Shown here: positions 55,296 to 64,000 of the stretch, piece by piece
How positions within the stretch are numbered: the stretch's first letter is position 1
Layout of the letters: the number at the start of each line of letters is the position of its first letter
Source of the DNA: Stachybotrys elegans
Lineage: Eukaryota > Ascomycota > Sordariomycetes > Hypocreales > Stachybotryaceae
Direction of reading: 5' to 3'
Length of the DNA stretch: 64,000 nt
Assembly: GCA_020746835.1 (NCBI GenBank)
Contig: JAGPNK010000026.1
Location: forward strand, 124,001 to 188,000
The notes under the pieces: model-generated
What the model was told of the DNA's origin: nothing
Seen by the model: the letters and a program-made list of their open reading frames with translations, nothing else
Databases searched by the model: none
Made by a program: the position numbers and the translations under genes

Positions 55296-56932
55296 TCAGT
55301 CTTCTTTGCCCTTAATACCACAATAAAGGCAAATCCATTGTTTGGTTATCGAGGTAGTAGAAGTTCCTCTCTCCATGGATTGTTCCTCACCCTCTCGTTT
55401 CAGCCAAGTTTCTAGTTGCGACTCAAACTCTTCATCTAGTTCTCCACATATGATGCATGTACCAGAGTGGGCTAGTGAAATCTCAAGTCTTTCGAGCTCC
55501 CAATCCTCAAAATTACCCCCATCTTGTTGTAGCTGTAGCGTAAGAAGTAGGAAAAAAGGAAGCAGTGACCAGCATAAATTATTTGTATGAAGGTCTTCGG
55601 CAGGCCAGGTAAGAATAAATTCCAAAGGGGGCAAGACTGTCATGTAAGCTGCCTTCCTAATTGTGATTTCCATACCATATGATGTTTGATACCAAGCCGG
55701 AGGGCATGGTTTCCTAGCCATGCGGTTCAGATATTGACGCAAGGGGTGCAGCTGTGGCCTAAGCAGATCCCAAAATAGTGGCAGTTCCAACATGAGCAAA
55801 GCCTGAAATTCCAATATCCTGTCTTGATATTGAGAAAGGATCCAAGTGACTCTGATTCGGGTGAAGTCGTTCTCGCCAGAACAGAGTCGCTGATGTGAAT
55901 ACATCATAGAAGCGAATAAAATCATCTGAAACAGTCGGGCTATGTGAAGTAACTGCCCCTTGGTTCCTATTAGAAGCCGGAGTTGAAAATAGGTTTCAAG
56001 GGATCGGTTGGATCCTGAAAATGTTGCTCTATCGAATGAACCATGTTTACCAGGGAAACGAGACTCTACTCGAATATATAGTAGAGCTATTAGCGCCGTA
56101 GCAGTGATCCACATGCCGCTATGAATACGGCACTGGCCCGTGGTAAGCCAGGGGTCTGGTAACTCTGTATTGTGTTCTGATTCTGTCTCGACAGGAGCAC
56201 AAGCCAAGTCGAAGGAGCCCAGTCGATATTCCAGAGTCAAAAACTGGCAGTCTGATTCTTGGGGGGTTTCATCGAGGCTCATCCCAAATCCTGGGAGAAG
56301 ATCTGTTACGTATCCACTGCGACGTCCAAATGTGTGGTCGCCGAAGCCGGGTGGAGGTGGCAGGCTAAAGTTGGCCGCCATTTCGCAGCCATTGCTTAAC
56401 TGACGAGTAGACTAGGATAACCAGAATGAGTCTGAAGTCGCTTTTTCGTTGCCAGCATGCATACCTCATCCATGCAAAGTAGCAAGAAATCTTTTTGCGA
56501 CGTCCACTCCGCATAACGCGTAGCACTCAGCGACGTCCATAAGGCAAGAATGCTCGCAATAAATGTGAGGCCAGTTAAGATCGCTCCAAGAACCTTCCAG
56601 GCATTTCCCCCTGGTCCACAATAGGACACATTGCCTTGAGGAGCCGCGCTAAAAACCCTTAGAGACAAACTATCTCGGCATCCTTTCTTAAGAATGTATA
56701 CTGCATGTTTCAAAGCATATGCTGCATGGCCAACCAGGGCCATTGTGAATGCGCTGATCCTTGATATAAATAATATAGTAGCAGTAAAAGCGTGCTCGAC
56801 AAATGAGGAGGCTCTGGTCGCCATTGCAAGAATGGATGGCATGGTCGTGTTGTACGAGAAATAGTGCTTGTTTATCTTGTCGTCGACCACCAAAGGCACA
56901 AGGGAGTTTGTCGATCGATGATTACCCCTCAA
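55296..56932 (-). CDS. Orphan protein with N-terminal membrane segments
   Basis: Two exons (56932-56465, 56399-55296) joined phase 0 give 523 residues (493 if ATG 56842, MPSILAMATRASS, is used). The join reads LLLCMDE/LSNGCEMAANFSLPPPPGFGD. Hydrophobic segments in exon 1 (FTATILFISRISAFTMALVGHAAYAL; VLGAILTGLTFIASILALWTSL) are followed by a Cys-bearing stretch and the Pro-rich PPPPGFGD. Exon 2 is mostly helical with LYIRVESRFPG, a leucine-rich hydrophobic stretch (LLPFFLLLTLQL) and a C-terminal Cys pair set (CIICGELDEE, WICLYCGIKG) that could bind zinc. I do not recognise the family. Position beside the NLR suggests accessory-genome membership. Confidence 0.6.
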
Positions 56933-57538
56933 AATTGATATCCAAGCAACTCAATGCTATTGGTAGACGTGGGCGGTCAGAATTGTCAGCAAGGTTGTTC
57001 CTCTAAGTCACATTGTGATTGAGGCTTCGAGGCCTATGACTTGCAGGCCGTTGGGCACGTGAACCTCTACCGTTTCAGCATCTAACATGGCGACTATGGG
57101 CTGGGCTGCTTTCTGCGGAATCAGCATATGTCAAACTGCTCAGCATTTTTAAAAGCATTACATAGCCATTGGGTTGTTGCATTGACCAGTAAAAGAAGGA
57201 TATGCCCTTCAATTAGCCGTGGAGAACTCTCCTACTTTCACTTCAACAAGCGCTCGGCTCGCCAACAACGACCCTACATTCCAGCTGACACCTGAAGAAT
57301 CCCCCATCTATGCAACTATTCCCATTCTAATTTCTGAATAATGTCATGGAGTGCTTCAATCCTGGACTATCCATCGCCCCTGGGTCATATCCTTCTTCTC
57401 TCTTCAAATCCCTAGAATGTACCTGGTGTCTTTGTCTTGACACATGCCGGCCTTGCGGCCTTCATGCCTAGCCGTAACATGTCAAAGTCATTCAGTAAGC
57501 ACTAAGACTCCCTTGTAAAGTGCCCCTCTTGAGTTCAC
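56933..57538. other. Intergenic, no supported gene
   Basis: About 600 bp between two orphan genes transcribed away from each other. Nothing recognised. Confidence 0.4.
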
Positions 57539-58537
57539 GTGCACCGGAATCAACGAATCAGAAAACTGCCCCTGTTGGGATCAGTGGGTACTCCGCAAGG
57601 CATACAAGATGCCTGCGCTGGAGCTTGCAACTTGCAACATGCATGCATTACGATGATAACCAAAGCTCTTGTTCTTTTGCCAGATTCTGTTGCCTTCTGG
57701 CCTAGACCAACCTCAGCTATGTTAACTTGGTCCCCGAAATCTGACCTTTGTACACAGGAAGCCTTCTCAAGACAAGGCTCTCGTTGCCACAACCCCATCT
57801 TTCATCTACCTGCGTACAGCCCTATTACGGAAGACTGTGGAAGATTGACTGGGACCGCCTTCGATTTATTCGATTTTCCTGGACTACCCTTTGATTCTCA
57901 GGCCCCAATTACACAGGAGCCGTCTGAAGAGCTGGAGCCTCCTAAGCTGCTCCCACGTGGTTTCGTCATCGGCGAGTTCACTTTCGAACGACTCCTAAGG
58001 CGTGAAACACACGCCGATGTTTACTCAGTCCGGCAGACCCAAATGGCTGAGGCGCGTGTACTTCGAATTGACGACGTGCCTAAAGCGATGCGGCGCCATC
58101 GGCTCAAGAACGCTGGGAGGCTTGCAAGGAGGATGATTGTGGAGGGAAGAATACGCAATCTTCTAGTCATAGTGTATCGTGTTGGTAAGGATGCGCTGGA
58201 GCCTGGCTGTCGCCACGATTTTCAACGCCAGATCCGAGAAAACCAAGAGAATGTGGAGAAGGAGGAACAGGATGTTCAGAATAGCATGGCAACAATGCTG
58301 AAGAGGAACGAGCCAGCAATACAGTTAGCAAAGGACCCTGAACAGTGGACAGAGGAGTTTGAAACCTCAAAGTCAAAAAAGGGCAAAAAACAGAGCATAA
58401 GGAACCAGACTGGAGTTGAGAGTAGGGCAGGCGAGGCGCTTCCTCTTCAGGCACCCAATAGTGCAATATGGGAGTCCCTAGATATACAAATAGAGGTTCT
58501 TGCCCCTCTATATAGTAGCCCTATCTTCTCTCTTTAA
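57539..58537 (+). CDS. Kinase N-lobe-like orphan protein
   Basis: Single open frame of 332 residues. Residues about 137-225 read PPKLLPRGFVIGEFTFERLLRRETHADVYSVRQ (in two parts) and ARVLRIDDVPKAMRRHRLKNAGRL. This resembles a protein-kinase N-lobe: a glycine-loop-like strand (ERLLRRETHADVY, glycines replaced) and the strand normally carrying the VAIK lysine (here ARVLRI, Arg for Lys). No HRD or DFG motif follows. Instead a charged Glu/Lys/Gln helix (RENQENVEKEEQDVQN) and a short tail follow. It may be a pseudokinase fragment of a type common in accessory regions of mould genomes. The true start may be internal, since the first 100 residues are Cys/Pro-rich and unconvincing. Confidence 0.5.
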   Translation: MHRNQRIRKLPLLGSVGTPQGIQDACAGACNLQHACITMITKALVLLPDSVAFWPRPTSAMLTWSPKSDLCTQEAFSRQGSRCHNPIFHLPAYSPITEDCGRLTGTAFDLFDFPGLPFDSQAPITQEPSEELEPPKLLPRGFVIGEFTFERLLRRETHADVYSVRQTQMAEARVLRIDDVPKAMRRHRLKNAGRLARRMIVEGRIRNLLVIVYRVGKDALEPGCRHDFQRQIRENQENVEKEEQDVQNSMATMLKRNEPAIQLAKDPEQWTEEFETSKSKKGKKQSIRNQTGVESRAGEALPLQAPNSAIWESLDIQIEVLAPLYSSPIFSL

Positions 58538-59527
58538 TCAACTAAGTTTTTATAATAGAGCAGGTGTAGTTGGGGAAAACGAACAATAGTGTATGCGGAC
58601 AATGATGGTGCCCTGTTGCCCACAGGACCAAGAACAGAGTCAAGCAATGAAGGGATCGTCAGAATAACCCATTGACCGGAGCCAGAGAACAATGGGCCAA
58701 CAACGGTAGCAAGGTTAGCAGAATGACCTTGGTGTATGTACGTACCGTTCATCGGCGTGTGTTCTGATAAGGCGAAGGTGCTGTCGTCGCGATGCCGGCG
58801 AAAATCTTCAGACTGTGTAGGTGAAGAAGAAGCTGATGCTGGCTGCGGGTGATTCCGTGGCCGCGTTTTGTCAGAAATGCGTGATCGCGAGACCCAGCCC
58901 TAGAATAGAGTTTGACAGACGGGTACAAGAAGGCCTTCCCTCTCTCTTTCTCCTCGGAGCGGCAGCAGATGTTGTAGGTAAAGGAGAAGGCGTCGGCGAC
59001 AACTCAGTTCGGTAACGCACAGTGACCAGCCTCGCGGGACGGGCTACGGAGCCCTACCCCCTAGACTGCCGTCTGGCACATGTATATTAGAAAAGCTCCC
59101 CCTCTCTCCTGTAGTGGATAGCTTCCAGGCAGCTGGACCTGGCGCCTTATATCCTTCCTAGGATGATCCCCCCGGCGTTAAACAACTCATCATCATCACC
59201 TCTTTCTCCTCGTTAAAGTCCCATCAAAGCCCCATGGGATACAGACCGGCAACTTACAGAAGGCCCCTCTAGCAATAAAGATAATATCATACCAGTAAAT
59301 GGCATTTAGCAAGAAAATACACTTATGGCTATAGTGATAGTGATTATAGTTTATTTAAGACAGAAAGAAAGAATCCTATTACTCCTCCTCCCGCTACCTA
59401 GGTAGAGCAAACCTCACTTAGGGGGGGTATCCAGAAGACCCGGAAAGGCAGCATAACCTTGGGTAGTGAAATGGCTGGCACCGGCGCGGCCTTGCCTTTC
59501 TGCGGCCAAGTCCCGGGCGTATTGCGC
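58538..59527. other. Intergenic, no supported gene
   Basis: About 1 kb left of the palindromes. Short open frames only. The stretch 59290-59400 is AT-rich. Confidence 0.4.
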
Positions 59528-59687
59528 CACTCGGGGGTATCTAAATCAGTCGAACCCCCGTCTTGCGTGTGTGGGCAAGAATCAGCCAACCCCCCCGTCT
59601 TGTGTATGTGAGCAAGACGGGAGATTCGGCTGATTCTTGCCCACACACGCAAGACGGGGGTTCGACTGATTTAGATACCCCCGAGTG
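59528..59687. repeat. Perfect 60-bp inverted repeat with 40-bp spacer (hairpin / MITE-like)
   Basis: Left arm 59528-59587 and right arm 59628-59687 are exact reverse complements over all 60 bases. The spacer 59588-59627 contains a second, nested 9-bp stem (59594-59602 with 59613-59621) and a degenerate copy of arm sequence (CCCGTCTTG..). No coding capacity. A 60-bp arm without one mismatch implies recent origin or active maintenance. It could be a miniature inverted-repeat element or the source of a long hairpin RNA. Obvious target-site duplications were not seen. Confidence 0.95.
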
Positions 59688-59857
59688 CAGTAATACACGC
59701 GTATGCTGTCCTGGCATGCCAACCGCTGTAGATCACAACATGACTTGAAAAGTCCAGCTCCCTTAAAGACAGGCATCAATAAAGATACCGAACACTAGGT
59801 GACCCCTCCTTGCTATTTCCCCCTAACTGGCCTTGCGCACAACGTCGACGAAAGAAA

Positions 59858-59926
59858 TATGCAGATCTGACGGTTAGGCAGATTGGTTTCTGCAACACAA
59901 ACCCGCCTAACCGTCAGATCTGCATA
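59858..59926. repeat. Second hairpin: 22-bp perfect inverted repeat
   Basis: Arms 59858-59879 and 59905-59926 are exact reverse complements. The 25-bp spacer carries an inner 5-bp stem (GGTTT/AAACC). It lies 170 bp from the larger palindrome and just past the 3' end of the C2H2 gene. Confidence 0.92.
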
Positions 59927-59998
59927 ACTTTTGCCATCAGCGTGGCGCAGTTGCTTGGCCCTGCCGGCCTCTTCTCATTAAGATGACTGGGAGGTTCA

Positions 59999-60820
59999 TC
60001 ATGAGACATCTTCTTTCAATCCTGGTAGTTTCTTCTTTGGTCTCCCCACCCGTTTCTTGCCACTTCCGCATGCCTTGACATGCCTCTCTTGGTCTTGACG
60101 ATTCCAGTTATGCAAATGCGTGAAAGAACGGTCACACTCTGCACAGGTGAAGGATCCGGAAGGAGGCTCTTTGCATCCGCGTAAGTGCTTCGCGTGGCTG
60201 TCTTTTCTTGCACGTGCATGTGTCTTGGAGCAGCTGCACACATACAAGCGTGACGCGTTGAAGCCGTGCTTTGCATCAAGGTGCCGGCTCAATTTTCTCC
60301 GATCTCCGAAACCGGTCGAACTACACTTGCGTCTTCCGCAGTATAATCGTCCTGGTCCTTGTGGAAAATGAGTGCGGACAATGTGGTCTCTGCAAGCATG
60401 TCTGTTAGCAAGGAACAAGACTAATCGATACTAGTAGTATCATATGATGATCGTGAAAGAGATAAAAACTTACGCTAGTTCATCTGCCGTGCCGTGATGC
60501 ACACCGCAGAAGTCGCATCTACAGTCAGCGTCCGCGGTGTGGCTTCGTGGTGATGGTCCAGAGGAGTCAGATGTGGTCAAGAGAGTGTTGAGCGTGGCCG
60601 AGTCAGTAGATACTGTGGAAGGCGTGAGTTGGGGCGAGGATCCAACTTGGATGGTTGCTGAAGAAGAAGAATCTATGAATACATCCCAGTCGATATCTTC
60701 GAGGCTAGACGACAGTTCAGACGAGCCAGAACCTTCGGGAGAGACTGAGAAGTGCTCATGGGCAGAAATTTCTGGCGTCTGCAGTTGGAGGTTGATGGGT
60801 GCAACCTCTTCCTCGCTCAA
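59999..60820 (-). CDS. C2H2-type zinc-finger protein
   Basis: Two exons (60820-60474, 60401-59999; GTAAGT..CAG) give 249 residues. The N-terminal half is acidic and Ser/Thr-rich (SSSLEDIDWDVFIDSSSS), suited to an activation domain. The C-terminal half has Cys/His units: CDFCGVHHGTADELAHACRDHIVRTHF (spanning the splice join), CGRRKCSS..LSRHLDAKHG, CSCSKTHARARKDSHAKHLRGC and CAECDRSFTHLHNWNRQDQERHVKAC. It ends in an AT-hook-like GRPKKK. This is the pattern of mould C2H2 regulators with divergent fingers. Probably nuclear. Targets unknown. Its 3' end is flanked by two hairpin palindromes and its 5' side by a third. Confidence 0.8.
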
Positions 60821-61901
60821 GATAATATCTGGCCCATGATTACTACCAGACTCGATGAACCCTAGGGTTGTCCAGTGGAAGCAAGCATGGAGACTCGTTC
60901 CTGAGTGCTCTTCGCGGGAGCTGAGCTCATCTTGTTCTATGGTGCGATCATTGTAGCTAATCCGAATGTTTCAAGCGCCAGGGTAAGTCCTGGCGCTTGA
61001 AAATACAAAGACGTTTTACCGCGAAAGCGGTGCTCGGGTTGCGGGTGTATATTCTGGTGAGGATCGGCCGAGAAGTCGCTTGAGATTCGATACGCTGTGC
61101 CTGTGTCCACTAGACAAAGGCGTTAGTCTAGTATCCAAAAGAATGTTCGATAAGATCGCATGCAGGGACAGCAAATCAGCTCATGATCGGGAAGCAAAAT
61201 ACCGGATGAGGCGATCGTGCCCAGCGTTCGTGGAGGTCAAGGCCTCGGGGCCGTTGGAAGTGCTAACATCCAAACAAAGACTCGAGCTCCGGAGACGGGA
61301 GCTTTAAGGTGCGGGGGCACAGGGGCACAGGGATACATATGCGCATGCTTTCACCAGTACAGAAAGAAGTTGCCGAAGCGAACTAGACCTGCTCTGTTCG
61401 CCTCACTTTGTTCGTCTCACTGCATGAACAAGGGATGGATGCAAGGGTGTGGCGTAGAGCCTGCTTGCCTGCCTACCGCCAATTGTTATCACTGGGGGGT
61501 GGAGTCGACTGATCCGAGGGCAATTAGCTGATTCGTCGTAACAAGATATAAGGCTCCAGCCATGGTCCGGAGATCGGACTGTGTCGCCAATCTCAGGGTA
61601 TGATCGCACCTGCTTGTGAAGTCAAGATGGCGTAGCCAATCTAGCTTCGTCAGCACTCCGCCAACTACGGGCAGTTTTTTTATTGGACAGTTGCTAGCGT
61701 AGGGCAAAATGAGACAATTCTAACCCTAGGGTGGTAAAAATGCCCCTCGAATCATCTCAATCTAGCTTGCAGAATTTGTCGACGCGTGTCATCTAGGCTA
61801 GCAATGTTCCGGGGTTAGCATGACTGACAAGGGCAGTTTTCTGAATGGCGGAACACTTTTGCAGCCTCCACGGTGCTTCAATTGATTAACCAATAACATA
61901 A
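60821..61901. other. Intergenic containing a short hairpin
   Basis: About 1.1 kb. A 75-codon open frame at 61080-61307 is slightly protein-like (RSCPAFVEVKASG) but has no partner exons or recognisable domain, so it is not called. The 14-bp hairpin is listed separately. Confidence 0.35.
60969..61002. repeat. Third hairpin: 14-bp perfect inverted repeat, 6-nt loop
   Basis: Arms 60969-60982 and 60989-61002 (core CAAGCGCCAGG/CCTGGCGCTTG) are exact reverse complements around GTAAGT. It stands about 150 bp upstream of the C2H2 start, so it could also be an operator or a terminator-like structure. Confidence 0.9.
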
Positions 61902-62476
61902 ATGCCCTTATATAGCTCTACCATGTTTGTAGTAGAGACGGGATGTAGGGATATACACACGGTGATGTTGCTTGAACAGTATCAGTGGAAGCTGGCAAAT
62001 GCCATTATATATAGAAGACTACTGTGGCATGGGGGAAAAGAGGTAGTAGAAGTCCTTGTCGGTTTGAAGTCGGAAGATACATCACTTGAATCTCACCAAA
62101 TCTTCACCCCTAGCCCATATACTCATATACAAGATCAAGTACCAACAACTTCGAAAGCCATGAATGCGGCTTATACCTCCACCTCATCCTCAAGTGTTGC
62201 CAATTCGCAACGCCAAGGTCAGTCTTATCCATTGCTTCTCTTGAGACATTTTGGAACTTATATTAGCCAGACAAATCGAGCCCCTACCAACCAGTGGCGC
62301 TGGCCCGTTGGTTGCAGGAAGGAAAGGAGCAAGAACCTTGGAAAAGGTTTGGAATTGTCCAAAATTTTTCTCCGCAGCAAGCAGGAGGAAATATTCTGGA
62401 TAATCGCTCGCAGCTAGGAAGTCACAGCGTGTCTATGAAGGTAGAGAATGGCTCGGCCACTGGTGACCAAAGCTGA
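61902..62476 (+). CDS. Possible small two-exon gene, unknown
   Basis: Exons 61902-62217 and 62271-62476 (GTCAGT..CAG) join in frame to 173 residues. A shorter form starting at ATG 62160 would have 87. The second exon reads YQPVALARWLQEGKEQEPW and KRFGIVQNFSPQQAGGNILD, with reasonable composition. The first exon upstream of 62160 is less convincing. No family recognised. Could be non-coding. Confidence 0.35.
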
Positions 62477-63255
62477 CCAGTTGGACGGCTAATTCCAGGG
62501 ACGAGTTTACACCGTGTGTTGGTGGTAGCTCCTCCATTTCTTGTTGAAAGAAGTTTGTTAAGCTCAAAAGGTCGAACCACGCTGCTGATAGGTTGTCCTG
62601 TCGGCTTACAGCCCATCCTAACCTATTCATTGAAGTTCGAATCTTCTCAAATACGTATTGGCAAATGCTGCCTTAAAACTCTCTATCGTGAGCTTTGCCC
62701 ATTGTTGCAGCCTGGTCAAGCTCTCTGTGATGCGCCAGAGAAAGCAGCGTACAATCTTATCCTTACTCGGAGTATAGCGAAACATGTAGCCAACGAGACG
62801 GGTGATGCAAAGGTGGTGAGGGGTGACAGTACATAAAGGGGCCTTGTAGGTAAAATTGATGGCAAATGACTGATTTGTAGGCCGAGGGGGGCTATCAAGA
62901 AGTGATACTTTAGCTGACCTGAGGGGTGGATGATTGGCGAGAAAGATGCAGGAGAACACAAACCCAACCTAAACATTTCCGACAATTTTAGGCAGGATAC
63001 CGATCTAACCGTTCCTGTATGTAAGATAACAGACGATTATTGTCTAAGACTGACCACAATGTGAAATGACTTAGACGTTGATGGTCTGCCAATGCTCAAA
63101 GACCCGTGTCTGATCAGGCTAACAAGTCCAGGCTTCCCAGACGGCGCACTGGGTAAATGTTCATATGTCATCACACTTGGTAGGTTCTGTGAATAGGCTG
63201 TTCATTGGATTCCTTGGAATAAACTAGTAGGACACGATCTTTTGAAGGGATCTTT
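62477..63255. other. Intergenic, no supported gene
   Basis: About 780 bp with only short open frames on both strands; nothing recognised. Confidence 0.4.
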
Positions 63256-63409
63256 GCACTTCAAGCAGCATCTGGGGGTGGCAATCTCCAGGTTGCAAAG
63301 CCGCTACTTGCCGCTGGGATATGGTTAATGATAGGATTGGGAGGACGAAATAGGTAGCCCTTCAACTAGCATCTAAAGTTATCCATCTCCAGGTGCTGAA
63401 GTGGCTGTG
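63256..63409 (+). pseudogene. Ankyrin-repeat relic
   Basis: Two ankyrin units in different frames: ALQAASGGGNLQVAKPLLAAG (63256-63318, shown in full length 21 only as its span; core LQVAKPLLAAG) and, from 63357, ALQLASKVIHLQVLKWL. A frame change lies between them. No NACHT or start is present. The units resemble those of the NLR at 54.1 kb, so this is a fragment of a second NLR or ankyrin gene. Confidence 0.7.
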
Positions 63410-63589
63410 TTCTGTTAGATAACATAAGCTTACAGCGCGCTAGACGATCAGTGGTTGCAGTTTGAGAGGGTTGTTAAGCCGTCATCATGGTAGAGTAGTA
63501 ACCGCCCATATGCTGGGTCGTGCGGCGTTCTTGGCAAGCAGCTCGGTCTTTGCAAAATGTCTTGGTAAAACTACATGTCTTTGTGCAAT

Positions 63590-64000
63590 TTATTCGAGAT
63601 ACAACTGGCCTTGACTGGCCCTGATTTTCATGTGCTTCGCAAACATGATGAAGTCATTGTCCCATTGAGACCCGAGCCACCTAAGCATCTCCTCTATAGC
63701 TTTGGCATGCTTGAACTTTTCTATAAAAAAATACGAGCCTGTTAAACATTAGAGCTTTACTTGCTAAGATATAGAGGTATCTCTTGATAGATCTTGTCAA
63801 GATACGTGGTCTGCTGGGACACGGGATTCTTGAGGCTAATGCACTCTTTGCCAACGGACGGTAGCCTTTGCGCCTTTAGGGTACGCTGGACTCCTGGTTG
63901 CGACACATATGCCTTCAAAGGCCATGCCGTCCGGTAGATGTGATTGTGGAATTATAGAAGGTAATGCATTACTCACATGCAAACATACCACCTTCGCCGG
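63590..64000 (-). other. Possible coding fragments of an unidentified gene running off the window edge
   Basis: On the minus strand, YRTAWPLKAYVSQPGVQRTL and GKECISLKNPVSQQTTYLDK are read within 63940-63765. After a possible intron, FKHAKAIEEMLRWLGSQWDN and FIMFAKHMKIRASQGQLYLE end at a stop at 63590-63592. Composition is protein-like, and a GTGAGT donor lies at about 63974. I could not find splice sites that keep the two parts in one frame, so it may be decayed. Confidence 0.35.

Noticed and set aside
59563..59748. Small frame across the palindrome
   Set aside because: Its sequence is dictated by the inverted repeat; the mirror frame exists on the other strand.
61080..61307. 75-codon frame with a protein-like tail
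   Set aside because: Too short, no splice extension or family match; mentioned only within the intergenic entry.
1..64000. CRISPR arrays, bacterial operons, ribosome binding sites, rRNA
   Set aside because: None seen; intron structure and gene families are those of a eukaryotic fungal nuclear genome.

Overview
The window is nuclear DNA of a filamentous ascomycete (Pezizomycotina, probably Sordariomycetes; Hypocreales is my guess). Most genes are split by introns of about 42-75 nt with GT..AG ends and CTAAC/CTGAC-like branch points. The families are typical of moulds: Zn2Cys6 regulators, fungal rhodopsin-fold receptors, allantoate-type MFS permeases, BBE flavo-oxidases, CBM1 enzymes, a HET protein and a NACHT-ankyrin NLR. 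I built spliced models by joining exons so that frame and protein pattern stay continuous. Nearly all close on a multiple of three.

Left end (1-3.1 kb): a small catabolic cluster of transporter, Ldh2-type dehydrogenase, RraA-like aldolase and lactonase. Three of the four look damaged: a frameshifted C-terminus, an internal deletion, and nonsense codons of the kind RIP mutation makes. Next, 3.8-7.4 kb holds two orphan membrane-protein genes, one with seven predicted membrane segments. At 8.1 kb is a small secreted eight-cysteine protein and at 10.3-13.0 kb a long coiled-coil protein.

Middle (13.8-46.4 kb): mostly intact housekeeping, secreted and signalling genes with long empty spacers. They include two rhodopsin-fold receptors, a DJ-1/PfpI protein, an inositol-monophosphatase-like enzyme with a GC-AG intron, another 7TM protein, and an intron-containing tRNA-Ser(AGA). 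Secreted proteins follow: a BBE oxidase, an SGNH esterase with a cellulose-binding module, a repeat protein with regularly spaced Lys-Arg sites (kexin-processed precursor type) and a signal-peptide-bearing CMP/dCMP-type deaminase. A Nudix hydrolase lies among them. From 37 kb come a cysteine-rich single-pass membrane protein, two Zn2Cys6 regulators flanking a class I glutamine amidotransferase, and a cytochrome P450.

Right end (46.4-64 kb): an accessory, repeat-bearing block that looks like a fungal allorecognition/innate-immunity locus. It has a HET-domain gene, a broken CHAT-domain remnant, a GNAT acetyltransferase, and an NLR (N-terminal helical domain, NACHT, short-unit ankyrin array whose end has collapsed into a dispersed repeat). 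Beyond these lie orphan genes, a kinase-N-lobe-like protein, a C2H2 zinc-finger protein, three exact hairpin palindromes (the largest with 60-bp perfect arms) and an ankyrin relic.

The most interesting items are the Kex2-type repeat precursor, the HET/CHAT/NLR block with its repeat-array collapse, the 60-bp palindrome, the secreted deaminase and the RIP-like decay of the left cluster. All functions are inferred from motifs; nothing was searched.
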